Of a stretch of 41,270 bases of DNA, positions 7,528 through 15,188 are shown one piece after another. The position numbers and the translations under genes are program-made. The notes beneath the pieces are model-generated. The model did no database searches, was not told where the DNA came from, and saw nothing but the letters and a program-made list of their open reading frames with translations. Position 1 is the stretch's first letter; each line of letters begins with the position of its first letter. Origin of the DNA: an archaeon (GTDB lineage: Archaea; Thermoproteota; Nitrososphaeria; Nitrososphaerales; Nitrosopumilaceae); contig JAJRWR010000004.1 of NCBI GenBank assembly GCA_024276695.1, forward strand, positions 1 through 41,270. The letters run 5' to 3'.

Positions 7528-8171
7528 TTCCTTAATATTGTAATAGCTCGCTTTTCAGCTTTTTTTGCCTGACCGTCTTTTATTAACTGATCAATCTCAT
7601 TATCACATATGATACTACGTAGACATTCCTTTCTTTGTTCTTGAATGGGAATAGTTTCTTTGGCTATTTTTCTTGTCACTTCTTGAATCTTGATTTGAGC
7701 AATGTCTTCCTTTGTGATTATTTTTTTGAATAATTTTTCTGATCTATCTTTAATTTTCTTTGACATTACTGGACTTCGTCCCCCTGTAAAAATTGCAATC
7801 TGAATCATATTTTCAAAATCAATTATTGCTGGGTTTGAAAAGTCACTATCGTCAGGATTATCTGAACTATATGATATGATCTTTTTCTTTTTTGCCTGAT
7901 TAATGATTTTTTGATTCATTTTTTTATCGTTTGTTGTTGTGATGACTAAATTTGGTTTAAATTCTGAAAGAAATTTTGTATTTGTAATTTTCTGTTTTTT
8001 CAATATGATTTTTTTGGCTTTAGCTAATTTGCTAATATGCGAATTTACTGAATCACTGATCACTGTAATGTTACAACCTTGTTTAATAATGGAATTGATT
8101 CTTTTCTGTGCCTCATTTCCTCCTCCGATGATGATTATTTTTTTATCTTGAAGATTTAGGTCTATTATCAT
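7518..8171 (-). CDS. Precorrin-2 dehydrogenase (sirohydrochlorin synthesis)
   Basis: The 217-aa protein has an N-terminal Rossmann fold with I-I-I-I-G-G-G-N-E-A at 12-21 and a S-S-D-N-P-D-D-S-D-F motif (about 102-111), which matches the Met8/CysG-N/SirC family (usual motif N-x-x-D-x-x-x-C-D-F). It oxidises precorrin-2 to sirohydrochlorin with NAD; some members also insert iron. The cysteine of the usual motif is Ser here (D-D-S-D-F). It is Lys-rich. It leads the leftward operon with hemA and hemB, with a TATA-like sequence (cataaata region, about 8193-8205) near 26 nt upstream of the ATG. Together with AhbAB it places haem synthesis on the sirohaem route. Confidence 0.85.
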   Translation of the reverse strand: MIIDLNLQDKKIIIIGGGNEAQKRINSIIKQGCNITVISDSVNSHISKLAKAKKIILKKQKITNTKFLSEFKPNLVITTTNDKKMNQKIINQAKKKKIISYSSDNPDDSDFSNPAIIDFENMIQIAIFTGGRSPVMSKKIKDRSEKLFKKIITKEDIAQIKIQEVTRKIAKETIPIQEQRKECLRSIICDNEIDQLIKDGQAKKAEKRAITILRNWK

Positions 8172-8241
8172 CGATCAAAGGAACTTTGATTTCTATTTAT
8201 GTATTAAAAATCAATGCGTGAAATATCAGTTACATTTTTAA

Positions 8242-9291
8242 TTGAATGGAAAAGTTCTTGATTCATTGACTTCTATAGGTGATTCTGATAAAGAACTTCT
8301 AAATGAGATTCAATGGACTTTCCCACTTGTTACAAGACCATTTGATGAAATTGCTAAAAAATTTGATACTACTCCTGAGGAAATTAAACAACGACTAAAT
8401 CAACTTAAAGAAATTGGAGTTTTAAGACAATTAAGCGCAATTTTTGATACTAGAAAACTTGGATACACAAGTTCTCTGATGGCAATGGAGATTGAAGATG
8501 ATAAATTAGAATATGTTGCAAGTCAAATCAATCGTCATCCTGGTGTTAGTCATAATTATGAACGAGATCACCAATACAATCTTTGGTTTACATTAGCTGT
8601 TCCTCCTGGTGCTGATTTGAAAGAGGAACTTAAAAAATTCAATGTTCTAAAAGGCATTAAAAAAGTAAGAATGCTTCCAACTTTACAATTATTCAAAATT
8701 GGTGTTAAACTTGATATGGTAGATGACAAGAAACATGATGTTGCACCTACAGAAGAGAAAAAAGAAATCAAAAACGTGAAATTTGTTCCGACTGAAGAAG
8801 ACAAAGACTTTATCCGAGAATTACAAAAAGATATGGCGATAATTGATGAACCATTTGTAAATGCCGCAAATAATCTTGGAATTACTGAAAATGAATTATT
8901 TGAAAAAATGAAACATTATGAAAACATTGGAGTTATGCGAAGATTTGCTGCCATCTTGAGACATCGACAAGTTGGTTTTACTGCAAATGGTATGATTGTA
9001 TGGAAAGTACCTGAAGATAGAATTGCTAAAGTTGGAGAGACCCTTGGCTCATTTCCTCAAGTCAGTCACTGTTATGAGCGACCAACATATGCTGATTGGC
9101 CTTATAATGTATTTTCTATGATTCATTGCAAAACACATGATGAAGCACATGAGATGGCAAAAACCATTCAAGACCAAATCCAAGTAGATGAATATCAAAT
9201 TCTCTTTAGTTCTCGTGAATTCAAGAAAACACGAGTAGAATATTTTGTAGAAAACTCGTTTAGTTTAGAAAGAACTGTACCTGCTTCTTAG
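8242..9291 (+). CDS. ahbAB: Fused siroheme decarboxylase AhbA-AhbB
   Basis: The 349-aa protein consists of two Lrp/AsnC-like modules, each with a winged-helix part and a RAM-like ferredoxin part. The first (about 15-155) has R-Q-L-S-A-I-F-D-T-R-K-L-G-Y and G-V-S-H-N-Y-E-R-D-H; the second (about 180-340) has R-R-F-A-A-I-L-R-H-R-Q-V-G-F and V-S-H-C-Y-E-R-P-T-Y. These match AhbA and AhbB, the two subunits that decarboxylate sirohaem to didecarboxysirohaem in the alternative haem pathway (same family as NirD/L/G/H). Here they are joined in one chain by a charged linker. The TTG start at 8242 is the only in-frame choice near the divergent promoter region; the nearby ATG is out of frame. Confidence 0.88.
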   Translation: MNGKVLDSLTSIGDSDKELLNEIQWTFPLVTRPFDEIAKKFDTTPEEIKQRLNQLKEIGVLRQLSAIFDTRKLGYTSSLMAMEIEDDKLEYVASQINRHPGVSHNYERDHQYNLWFTLAVPPGADLKEELKKFNVLKGIKKVRMLPTLQLFKIGVKLDMVDDKKHDVAPTEEKKEIKNVKFVPTEEDKDFIRELQKDMAIIDEPFVNAANNLGITENELFEKMKHYENIGVMRRFAAILRHRQVGFTANGMIVWKVPEDRIAKVGETLGSFPQVSHCYERPTYADWPYNVFSMIHCKTHDEAHEMAKTIQDQIQVDEYQILFSSREFKKTRVEYFVENSFSLERTVPAS

Positions 9292-9626
9292 AATTCATTT
9301 TCATCATGTCCTACGACATGAATTGTACAAAAATATTGGTCATTCATATTACAATAATATTGGGAATTTTCTCCGCATTCCTTACATGGTGGTTTTTCAT
9401 CTTGTTCTGAAAGTTTGGTGTGATATACTTTACTTCTAGTTGTAATGCCTGTGTTTTTGTAGATTCTAGTTAGATTTGAATAATATTCTAATTCTTCGGG
9501 GTTTAATTTTTGATAATTTTTGATTTTTTTAATCATTGATTCCCATTTTTTATACTTGCCAATTTTGGCTAGTTTCATCCTTTCAATAACTTCTAGTGTT
9601 TTTTCTATATCTATTGGATTGTTCAT
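9288..9626 (-). CDS. Small zinc-binding protein with B-box-like C-terminus
   Basis: The 112-aa protein has a Lys-rich helical N-terminal part (1 to about 75) and a C-terminal metal-binding pattern: P-P-C-K-E-C-G, then Y-Y-C, then Y-F-C-T-I-H-V-V-G-H-D. The C/H spacing resembles a B-box or ZnF-UBP-type finger that binds one or two zinc ions. No enzyme motif is seen and the function is unknown. It lies 7 nt downstream of the aldo/keto reductase on the same strand, so the two are probably cotranscribed, and it overlaps the convergent AhbAB gene by 4 nt. Confidence 0.7.
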   Translation of the reverse strand: MNNPIDIEKTLEVIERMKLAKIGKYKKWESMIKKIKNYQKLNPEELEYYSNLTRIYKNTGITTRSKVYHTKLSEQDEKPPCKECGENSQYYCNMNDQYFCTIHVVGHDENEF

Positions 9627-9633
9627 TTACAAA

Positions 9634-10632
9634 TTAATTTGCTTGAGGTGTTGCTTTTAATTCGTAAGAAGGCCAACTGTTGTACAATTCATCGACCTCT
9701 TTCATATCCGAATCTGAAATATATTTTCCATCTGACATTTGGGCATAATTGACAACTTCTTCTTCACTAATCATGGTTGGAAGTACTGTTGCAAATCCTT
9801 TCTTTGTCATCATAAATTTCATTGCAAACTCTGTAATGTTTAATCCGTTTCTTTCCGCAATTGGCCTGAACTGTTCAACTTTTTCTAATGATGTTTTAAG
9901 CCATTCTCTTTTCCTTACTGATCTATGATCATTGTCATCAAACTTTGTATTTACATTAACTTTTCCTGTTAGAATTCCTGATGCTTCTGGAACTCTGACT
10001 AGAATTCCCACATCCTTCTCTTCAGCTTTTCTCATTAATTCATTTCCTGGAGTTTGTTCTAATATGTTGTAAACTGTTTGAACTGCACTGAGGTTTGGTC
10101 TGTCCATCGCTTCCATGCCTTCTTGCATCCATCCAATTGCAGGACCCAGAGCAATTTGATATGTTTTGATGGAACCCTCTTTAACAAAATCATCTAATAG
10201 ATTAAAAATAGAATCATTCCTTACATCTTTTAATTTTGGATTATGTACACCATACATGTCAACATGATCTGTTTGTAATCTTTCTAAACTATTTCTTAAT
10301 GCCATTCTTGTATAATCTTCATCAAATCTTTGTGGAAGTTCTTTGTGCCCTATTTGATCTACTTCACTAAAATCATAACCATATTTCGTTGAAATAACAA
10401 TTTCATCTCTCATATCTTTGAAGACATCACCAATTAGTTTCTCACTCAATCCTTTACCATACAAATCCCCAGTTTCAAAGAAATTAATTCCAACGTCATA
10501 TGCTTTTTTAAGCATTCTTTTCGCTTCATCTTCCTCAATCTTTTTGCCCCACCAATCAAGCGCAATGGCCCATGCTCCGAATCCTATCTCTGAAATTTCA
10601 ATGTCTGTTTTTCCTAGTTTATTATACTTCAA
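9634..10632 (-). CDS. Aldo/keto reductase
   Basis: The 332-aa TIM-barrel oxidoreductase reduces carbonyls with NADPH. The catalytic tetrad is visible: Asp and Tyr in E-T-G-D-L-Y-G-K-G (about 53-61), Lys in S-T-K-Y-G (about 81-85) and His in Y-G-V-H-N-P (about 127-132). It has the M-K-Y-N-K-L-G-K-T N-terminus typical of the YajO/Tas-like AKR group. Physiological substrate is not predictable. The start is TTG at 10632; no ATG fits the conserved N-terminus. It is the first gene of a two-gene unit with the small zinc protein. Confidence 0.9.
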   Translation of the reverse strand: MKYNKLGKTDIEISEIGFGAWAIALDWWGKKIEEDEAKRMLKKAYDVGINFFETGDLYGKGLSEKLIGDVFKDMRDEIVISTKYGYDFSEVDQIGHKELPQRFDEDYTRMALRNSLERLQTDHVDMYGVHNPKLKDVRNDSIFNLLDDFVKEGSIKTYQIALGPAIGWMQEGMEAMDRPNLSAVQTVYNILEQTPGNELMRKAEEKDVGILVRVPEASGILTGKVNVNTKFDDNDHRSVRKREWLKTSLEKVEQFRPIAERNGLNITEFAMKFMMTKKGFATVLPTMISEEEVVNYAQMSDGKYISDSDMKEVDELYNSWPSYELKATPQAN

Positions 10633-10721
10633 GACTATTTTTTAATTTGAAATTTCATCATTTATGTTTATCCAAGATTTGCAATGCTGATTTTAGAATT
10701 TTTTGTAATTGATTTGAATAT

Positions 10722-11399
10722 CTAACCTAAACTGGTAATTAATGACACGATGTCTTTTTTGACACATACTATCATTGGAACATCATTTTTGACATATTTT
10801 GATACCTCAGTTTCTCTTAGATCCATAATCAAATCTTGGAAATCTCTGATATCATCTACTTCAAATGCTAACATGAAATCTTCATCATGAATTCCAAAAG
10901 AATACGTTGTGTTTAGAACTATTTGAGGGTATTTTTTACTGACTTCGATATGCTCATCCATGATCACTTGGCGTTTTTCTTTATCTAAAAGATACCATTC
11001 TCTTGTTTTTGTAAATGGATAAACTATAACGTGTTTTTTAGGTTCCATGCCTGTTAGGAAACCATGCTCTTTTCTTGCCCCTTGTACATAGATTGATGGT
11101 CGTGTACATGACAAATATGTCATTGATGGAATGATGTATTTTCCAAAAACTGTTTTGTATAATTTTTCAATTACTATTTGAATCTCTTCAACTGTTTTTG
11201 CTGCAAACCACAATAAAAAGTCCGTATCATCTCTTAATCCTAAGTTGGAATATGTTCTAAATGTGATTCCTGAATTTCTTAAAATATTTTCTACTTCTTT
11301 TGCAGACTCTTCTTTTGCTAGATCTGCCATCCATCTCCATTTTGGATCTACTTTGAAAAATGAGAAATTAAAATAGTATTGTTCTTCATTTTCTGACAT
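10722..11399 (-). CDS. Chlorite dismutase/HemQ-family protein (possible coproheme decarboxylase)
   Basis: The 225-aa protein has two ferredoxin-like halves, as in the chlorite dismutase family. The C-terminal half carries V-Y-P-F-T-K-T-R-E-W-Y (about 125-135) and M-D-E-H (about 147-150). By comparison with HemQ/ChdC, the Tyr in the Y-P-F segment corresponds to the radical-forming tyrosine and the His to the proximal haem ligand. The R-E-T-E-V-S-K-Y motif near the end is also family-typical. It could decarboxylate coprohaem to haem, or be a haem-binding peroxidase-like protein. True chlorite dismutase activity is unlikely on context. A TATA-like box (tttaaata) lies about 26 nt before the ATG, suggesting a separate transcript near the tetrapyrrole genes. 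Confidence 0.82.
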   Translation of the reverse strand: MSENEEQYYFNFSFFKVDPKWRWMADLAKEESAKEVENILRNSGITFRTYSNLGLRDDTDFLLWFAAKTVEEIQIVIEKLYKTVFGKYIIPSMTYLSCTRPSIYVQGARKEHGFLTGMEPKKHVIVYPFTKTREWYLLDKEKRQVIMDEHIEVSKKYPQIVLNTTYSFGIHDEDFMLAFEVDDIRDFQDLIMDLRETEVSKYVKNDVPMIVCVKKDIVSLITSLG

Positions 11400-11444
11400 A
11401 GTATAATCGATTTTGAAACCCTATTTAAACAAAAACTAGATTCT

Positions 11445-11657
11445 CTATTGTAGAATCTCGATAATTTTTTTTGATGATTTATGCCCTGATTTTATTTGGA
11501 CCAAAGATGTTGATATCTTGAAATATTTTGCAATTTTTTTAATAATCTCTTTATTTGCTTCTCCTTTGATTGGCCTTGATCTTATTCCTATGCTGATTTG
11601 ATCTTTTTTTATCTCTAGAAATTCTTTAGAAAATTCTACATTCACTTTGTAAATCAA
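11445..11657 (-). CDS. YggU/DUF167-family protein
   Basis: The 70-aa protein matches the small UPF0235/DUF167 (YggU) family by its pattern of I-G-I-R-S-R-P-I-K-G-E-A-N-K-E-I followed by Q-I-K-S-G-H-K-S-S-K-K. The canonical motif is P-V-x-G-x-A-N followed by G-x-x-S-R-x-K. The family is found across bacteria and archaea and has no established biochemical role. The length is somewhat below the usual 75-100 aa but the core is complete. It lies downstream of sufC on the same strand, 34 nt away, and might be read from the sufC transcript. Confidence 0.75.
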   Translation of the reverse strand: MIYKVNVEFSKEFLEIKKDQISIGIRSRPIKGEANKEIIKKIAKYFKISTSLVQIKSGHKSSKKIIEILQ

Positions 11658-11691
11658 TGGTTTTTTTGAAAATTACTCTGGTTAAATTTGA

Positions 11692-12462
11692 TTAGGCTGA
11701 TTGTTCCAAAGCCCATTCATAGCCTTCTGCTTCAAGTTTGTCTGCAAGTGAAGCATCACCTGTTTTCAGTACTTGACCTCTTGCAAATACATGAACAAAG
11801 TCTAATTTGTCTAGGAATTTCAAAATTCTAGCATAGTGGGTAATAATGATTATTGTTGCATCTTTATCTGCAACTTTGCTGATTGCTTGTGCTACTGCTT
11901 GTACTGCATCAATATCTAATCCTGAATCTGGTTCATCCAGAATTGAAATCTTTGGTTTTAAGACTGCCATTTGTAATACTTCTGCACGTTTTTTCTCCCC
12001 CCCTGAAAATCCTTCGTTAAGGTATCTTGAAAGAAATTCTTCTTTCAATCCTACTTTTTCTAGATTTTCTTTAAGATATTTTTGGAATTCTCTTACTGTG
12101 ATGAATACTTCTCTATTATCACCTTCAAGTGCTTTACTTAGAGAATTGTATGCTGTTCTTAGAAAGTGAGAAAATCCTACACCTGAAACTTCAGTTGGGT
12201 ATTGAAATCCTAAGAATAATCCTTTCTTTGCTCTTTCATCTGCTGTTAAATCTAAAATGCTTTTACCATCTAACAAAATATCTCCTTTAGTGACTTCATA
12301 TTTTGGATGTGCAAGTAATGTGTAAGCTAGTGTACTTTTTCCTGAACCGTTTGGTCCCATGATGGCATGTACTTCCCCAGGACCTGTTTTCAAATTGACG
12401 CCTTTGAGAATCTCTTTACCTTCTCTTGATACGTGAAGATCTTTGATTTCTAATACTGCCAT
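11692..12462 (-). CDS. sufC: Fe-S cluster assembly ATPase SufC
   Basis: The product is about 256 aa. It has Walker A G-P-N-G-S-G-K-S-T, ABC signature F-S-G-G-E-K-K-R, Walker B I-S-I-L-D-E-P-D-S-G-L-D and the H-loop I-T-H-Y. The D-E-P-D-S-G-L-D form and the Y-P-x-E-V-x-G-V motif are characteristic of SufC, the cytosolic ATPase that works with SufB and SufD to assemble Fe-S clusters. SufB and SufD are not in the window. The frame is open four codons further upstream (ATG 12474), but a TATA-like box (12484-12493) is centred 26 nt before ATG 12462, and M-A-V-L-E-I fits family N-termini, so I use 12462. Confidence 0.95.
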   Translation of the reverse strand: MAVLEIKDLHVSREGKEILKGVNLKTGPGEVHAIMGPNGSGKSTLAYTLLAHPKYEVTKGDILLDGKSILDLTADERAKKGLFLGFQYPTEVSGVGFSHFLRTAYNSLSKALEGDNREVFITVREFQKYLKENLEKVGLKEEFLSRYLNEGFSGGEKKRAEVLQMAVLKPKISILDEPDSGLDIDAVQAVAQAISKVADKDATIIIITHYARILKFLDKLDFVHVFARGQVLKTGDASLADKLEAEGYEWALEQSA

Positions 12463-12483
12463 ATTTCGTTTCATTCTGATTCT

Positions 12484-12493
12484 CTATATAATA
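12484..12493 (-). promoter_or_regulatory. TATA-like box of sufC
   Basis: The minus-strand sequence tattatatag is centred 26 nt before the ATG at 12462. This favours that start and a leaderless mRNA. Confidence 0.6.
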
Positions 12494-12549
12494 CAGACGA
12501 AATTTAGCTAATCCTAATCTAAATAATAAAATGAAAAGAGGGGGTGTAG

Positions 12550-13503
12550 TTAGTTGGCCAGAGATGGTCTCAAAGTAATTTTGAGTTTATAGCATGTTAG
12601 AATTTCTTTACATCTATTTCTGATAGTTACTTCTGTGACTCCTGCAATACTTGAAACATCTCTTTGCAAGACGTTTTGTCCAAGTAAAACTGATGCTACA
12701 TACAGATATGCTGCAGCAATCCCATTTGGGGCCTTCCCATCAACAATGCTGTTGTCTTTGGTTTTCTCTGCAATTTCTAAGGCTAGTCTTTCAACTCTTA
12801 CCTCAGTTTGTGTCATGTTTGCTATCTTTGAGATGTATTTGTCCATGGTTACAATTGGGGCGTGGACTTGTCCCATTTCCATTACCATGGTTCTATAGTA
12901 TCTAGCTGCAAGTTTTGTTTTTGATTTGACGTCTTTTGATGGACAAATTCCTCGGCAAATTTCCTCTAATGATCTTACTACATCACATTGTTTACATGCC
13001 ATGTAAATTGTAGCAGCTGTTATGCTAACTACTGATTTTCCCTTTACTTCAACATGTTCATCCAAGTTTCTGTATATCATAGATGCAGTTTCCAAAACAT
13101 TCTTTGAAAGATTAAGACCATCACATGTTTCACCCATTTTTGCTAAAACATTAGCTAATCTTCTTTCCCTTGGTGAGGAAACTCGTACTCTTTGTTGCCA
13201 TTTTCTGAGATTATTCATTTGACCTGCAACTTCACGGTTTATTGTTTTACCACTAAAGTCTTTGGCACTGATTGAAATCTCAGTGGTTATTCCCAAATCA
13301 TGTTGAGAATAGGTTGTTTGTCCTGTTGCTCTTGCAAGCTTCATCTTGTCTTCGAAGTTTGAGCTTATTGTTTCTGGACCAAAATCTGCAATCTGATCAT
13401 CGACGACAACGCCGCAACCAGAACAGATAATTTCACCATTCTGCATGTCATCTATTAATGTAGATTTACATTCAGGACAGTTTTGTTTTTCTAGTATGTT
13501 CAT
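12550..13503 (-). CDS. tfb: Transcription initiation factor TFB
   Basis: The 317-aa archaeal homologue of TFIIB bridges the TBP-TATA complex and RNA polymerase. The N-terminal zinc ribbon is C-P-E-C (9-12) ... C-S-G-C (27-30). The B-reader/linker region follows (about 45-100), then two cyclin folds (about 105-200 and 205-305). The end of the second fold, T-E-V-T-I-R-N-R-C-K-E, carries the BRE-recognition helix. The ATG overlaps the Gar1 stop by one nucleotide (TAATG), so they are coupled. Thaumarchaea often carry several TFBs, so this may be one of a set. Confidence 0.95.
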   Translation of the reverse strand: MNILEKQNCPECKSTLIDDMQNGEIICSGCGVVVDDQIADFGPETISSNFEDKMKLARATGQTTYSQHDLGITTEISISAKDFSGKTINREVAGQMNNLRKWQQRVRVSSPRERRLANVLAKMGETCDGLNLSKNVLETASMIYRNLDEHVEVKGKSVVSITAATIYMACKQCDVVRSLEEICRGICPSKDVKSKTKLAARYYRTMVMEMGQVHAPIVTMDKYISKIANMTQTEVRVERLALEIAEKTKDNSIVDGKAPNGIAAAYLYVASVLLGQNVLQRDVSSIAGVTEVTIRNRCKEILTCYKLKITLRPSLAN

Positions 13504-13748
13504 TATTTTCTTCTCCTATATTTTTTTGGTTTGTTAGCAGGAGATTCTTGAGATGCGAAAACGCTTTTGCCAATGTATTTTTTGATGTTATTTGTTAATG
13601 GCGTTGCTGATGCAAACGGTCTACTTACTGGACCTATCAGTTCATTTACTTTTGCAACTCTAGTTCCCTTTTCGTCACAGAGTATTTGTCCCTCAACTAA
13701 TTCTGTTGATAGTTGAATGATTACCCTGCCACTACTGGCTAGGTGCAT
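13503..13748 (-). CDS. gar1: H/ACA RNP protein Gar1
   Basis: The 81-aa protein has the Gar1 six-stranded barrel pattern (G-R-V-I-I-Q-L, then G-Q-I-L-C-D, then V-A-K-V-N-E-L-I-G-P-V) and a basic C-terminal K-K-Y-R-R-R-K tail. It is the Cbf5-binding subunit of H/ACA RNPs, which guide rRNA and tRNA pseudouridylation. The frame is open seven codons upstream to a TTG, but AGGAGGT (13759-13765) sits 10 nt before the ATG at 13748, so I chose the shorter start. The gene overlaps tfb by 1 nt; gar1-tfb is a recurrent archaeal pair. Confidence 0.9.
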   Translation of the reverse strand: MHLASSGRVIIQLSTELVEGQILCDEKGTRVAKVNELIGPVSRPFASATPLTNNIKKYIGKSVFASQESPANKPKKYRRRK

Positions 13749-13758
13749 TATTTCGCCT

Positions 13759-13765
13759 ACCTCCT
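13759..13765 (-). promoter_or_regulatory. Shine-Dalgarno site deciding the Gar1 start
   Basis: AGGAGGT on the minus strand is followed by 10 nt and then the ATG at 13748. It lies inside the longer alternative frame, so that upstream TTG is unlikely to be the start. Confidence 0.75.
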
Positions 13766-13843
13766 GCAATTAGAATTAGTAATTATTGTATTCCTATCAT
13801 AGACTTCTGTCAACTTTACTTTAGCTAAGAGCTAGATTTGATT

Positions 13844-14143
13844 TTATTTTGTTTGCTTGGACCTTTTTGACACTAACTTTTCTGAAATTTTGTCAAGGAT
13901 TTTTGTCTTGGAGGATCCTTTTGGTACAACAACATAGCCTGACCTTACAAAAGGTCTTTTAGGAAATCTTACTTTGTCATCTGATTCTGTGATTTCTAAT
14001 CCACTTGCTTTAGTTGCATCAATTAGTTCTTTCAATGAGGGATCAAAAACACATTTTTCTAATCCAACCCTTCTGCCTTTTGATTTTTTTAAATTCTTGT
14101 TGAAATAATCCAACCAGATTACGACATGCTCGTAATCTTTCAT
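13844..14143 (-). CDS. srp19: Signal recognition particle subunit SRP19
   Basis: The 99-aa basic protein matches SRP19 with the N-terminal V-I-W-L-D-Y-F strand, G-R-R-V (24-27) and R-F-P-K-R-P-F-V-R-S-G-Y-V-V-V. It binds helices 6 and 8 of 7S RNA and prepares the site for SRP54, which is encoded at about 25.4 kb in this window. It follows S8e with a 1-nt gap after the stop, so the two are cotranscribed and probably translationally coupled. The Lys/Arg-rich C-terminus is typical. Confidence 0.92.
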   Translation of the reverse strand: MKDYEHVVIWLDYFNKNLKKSKGRRVGLEKCVFDPSLKELIDATKASGLEITESDDKVRFPKRPFVRSGYVVVPKGSSKTKILDKISEKLVSKRSKQTK

Positions 14144-14144
14144 T

Positions 14145-14528
14145 TTATTCCTTCAGTAAAATTGCGTTGACGATTCCGTTTTGTCCTGGCTTTGAAATTA
14201 CTCTGCATTTACCTTCTTGTGTTTCAAGAATTGCACCTTTTGTAATGATACCTCGTCTTTTGTAATCATTGTTTGTAGCATTTTCTAATACTTTGATTAT
14301 CTTTGATTTCTTTACTTTATTTCCACCTGTTGCTAAATTAACAAAATCAATTGTTTTCAAAGCTGTTTTTTTATTATTACCTCTAACTCTTCTTGTTACT
14401 GTAACTTGAGCTCCGTTGATTGGTTCATTTGGATATCTATCAGTTTCATATTTTCTTCTGATTCTAAGTGGGACTCTTCTTCCCCCGGTAATTTTGCTGG
14501 TTGCTAAGTTCTCTACGGATTTTCTCAC
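14145..14528 (-). CDS. rps8e: Ribosomal protein S8e
   Basis: The 127-aa protein is the archaeal/eukaryotic small-subunit protein S8e. Diagnostic segments are K-I-T-G-G-R-R-V-P-L-R (13-23), the K-Y-E-T-D-R-Y-P motif and I-I-T-K-G-A-I-L-E-T-Q-E-G. It binds 16S rRNA in the 30S subunit. The start is GTG at 14528. A TATA-like tataaatt element lies close to 26 nt upstream, consistent with a leaderless mRNA and the start of the S8e-SRP19 unit. Confidence 0.95.
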   Translation of the reverse strand: MRKSVENLATSKITGGRRVPLRIRRKYETDRYPNEPINGAQVTVTRRVRGNNKKTALKTIDFVNLATGGNKVKKSKIIKVLENATNNDYKRRGIITKGAILETQEGKCRVISKPGQNGIVNAILLKE

Positions 14529-14617
14529 GAAATGATGTTTGAATTACTCTAATTTATACAAAACGCAAAAAATTAGCCATAAAGTAAAAAATCTCCTTAG
14601 TTTATTTTTGTAGCAAT

Positions 14618-15166
14618 TTACGGAGTGGCTGTTTGTCTGTTGGCTGTTTTTCTTACTTTGGAGAACAATCTTTGTTTTAGATCTTCTACATCCCCTTGAA
14701 TTCCAAAATATTTCTGGAATTTTTCAGTTGTCGTGTAAATTTTTAATCGCCCTACATTTTGATGACTAATGTAATCTAACTGTCGTAATTCTTTGAGATG
14801 TGCATATACTCCTGATCCTCTTGTTTCAACAAGTTGTTTTGATGATATTGGTTGCATGTATGCAATGTAAGATAATGTTTTGAGTGTAGCATTTGGAAGA
14901 ACTGGTTTTGATGCATATCTTCTGACAGTAGCACTATACTCTGGTTTTAACTGCATTACATAGGATCCGTCTGGAAGTATTACAATTTCTAATGCTTTGA
15001 ATGCTGACTTTGTCTTTTTCATAATATTGCCGAGTATCTCTAGAGTTTTTGTTCTTGATTCTGTGCCTGAAGCTCTTACAATATCTTCTATTCTTAATGG
15101 TCTTCCTGCTGAGTACAACGCTGCCTCTATTCTAGCTGTTGCCTCGTCTAAATTGTCTATTTTCAC
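14618..15166 (-). CDS. scpB: Segregation and condensation protein ScpB
   Basis: The product is about 182 aa with two winged-helix domains, the ScpB layout. Recognisable pieces are the N-terminal A-R-I-E-A-A-L-Y-S-A-G-R-P-L and the central L-K-T-L-S-Y-I-A-Y-M-Q-P-I followed by R-G-S-G-V-Y-A-H-L-K-E-L. ScpB dimers bind ScpA and, with SMC, form the condensin complex for chromosome compaction. The motif AGAGGT (15172-15177) is 5 nt before GTG 15166 but only 2 nt before the TTG at 15169, so GTG 15166 is preferred. It follows scpA by about 20 nt on the same strand. Confidence 0.9.
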   Translation of the reverse strand: MKIDNLDEATARIEAALYSAGRPLRIEDIVRASGTESRTKTLEILGNIMKKTKSAFKALEIVILPDGSYVMQLKPEYSATVRRYASKPVLPNATLKTLSYIAYMQPISSKQLVETRGSGVYAHLKELRQLDYISHQNVGRLKIYTTTEKFQKYFGIQGDVEDLKQRLFSKVRKTANRQTATP

Positions 15167-15188
15167 CAATTACCTCTTCCCCTTTTGA

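Noticed and set aside
8242-9291. Lrp/AsnC transcription regulator
   Set aside because: The two-module layout and the R-H-R and C-Y-E-R-P-T-Y motifs match AhbA/AhbB siroheme decarboxylase, and the neighbours are haem genes.
10722-11399. True chlorite dismutase
   Set aside because: The context is tetrapyrrole synthesis and the Tyr/His set fits HemQ-type proteins; nothing in the window suggests (per)chlorate metabolism.
12635-12898. Plus-strand ORF opposite tfb
   Set aside because: It is a shadow of the tfb coding frame with no promoter or recognisable protein features.
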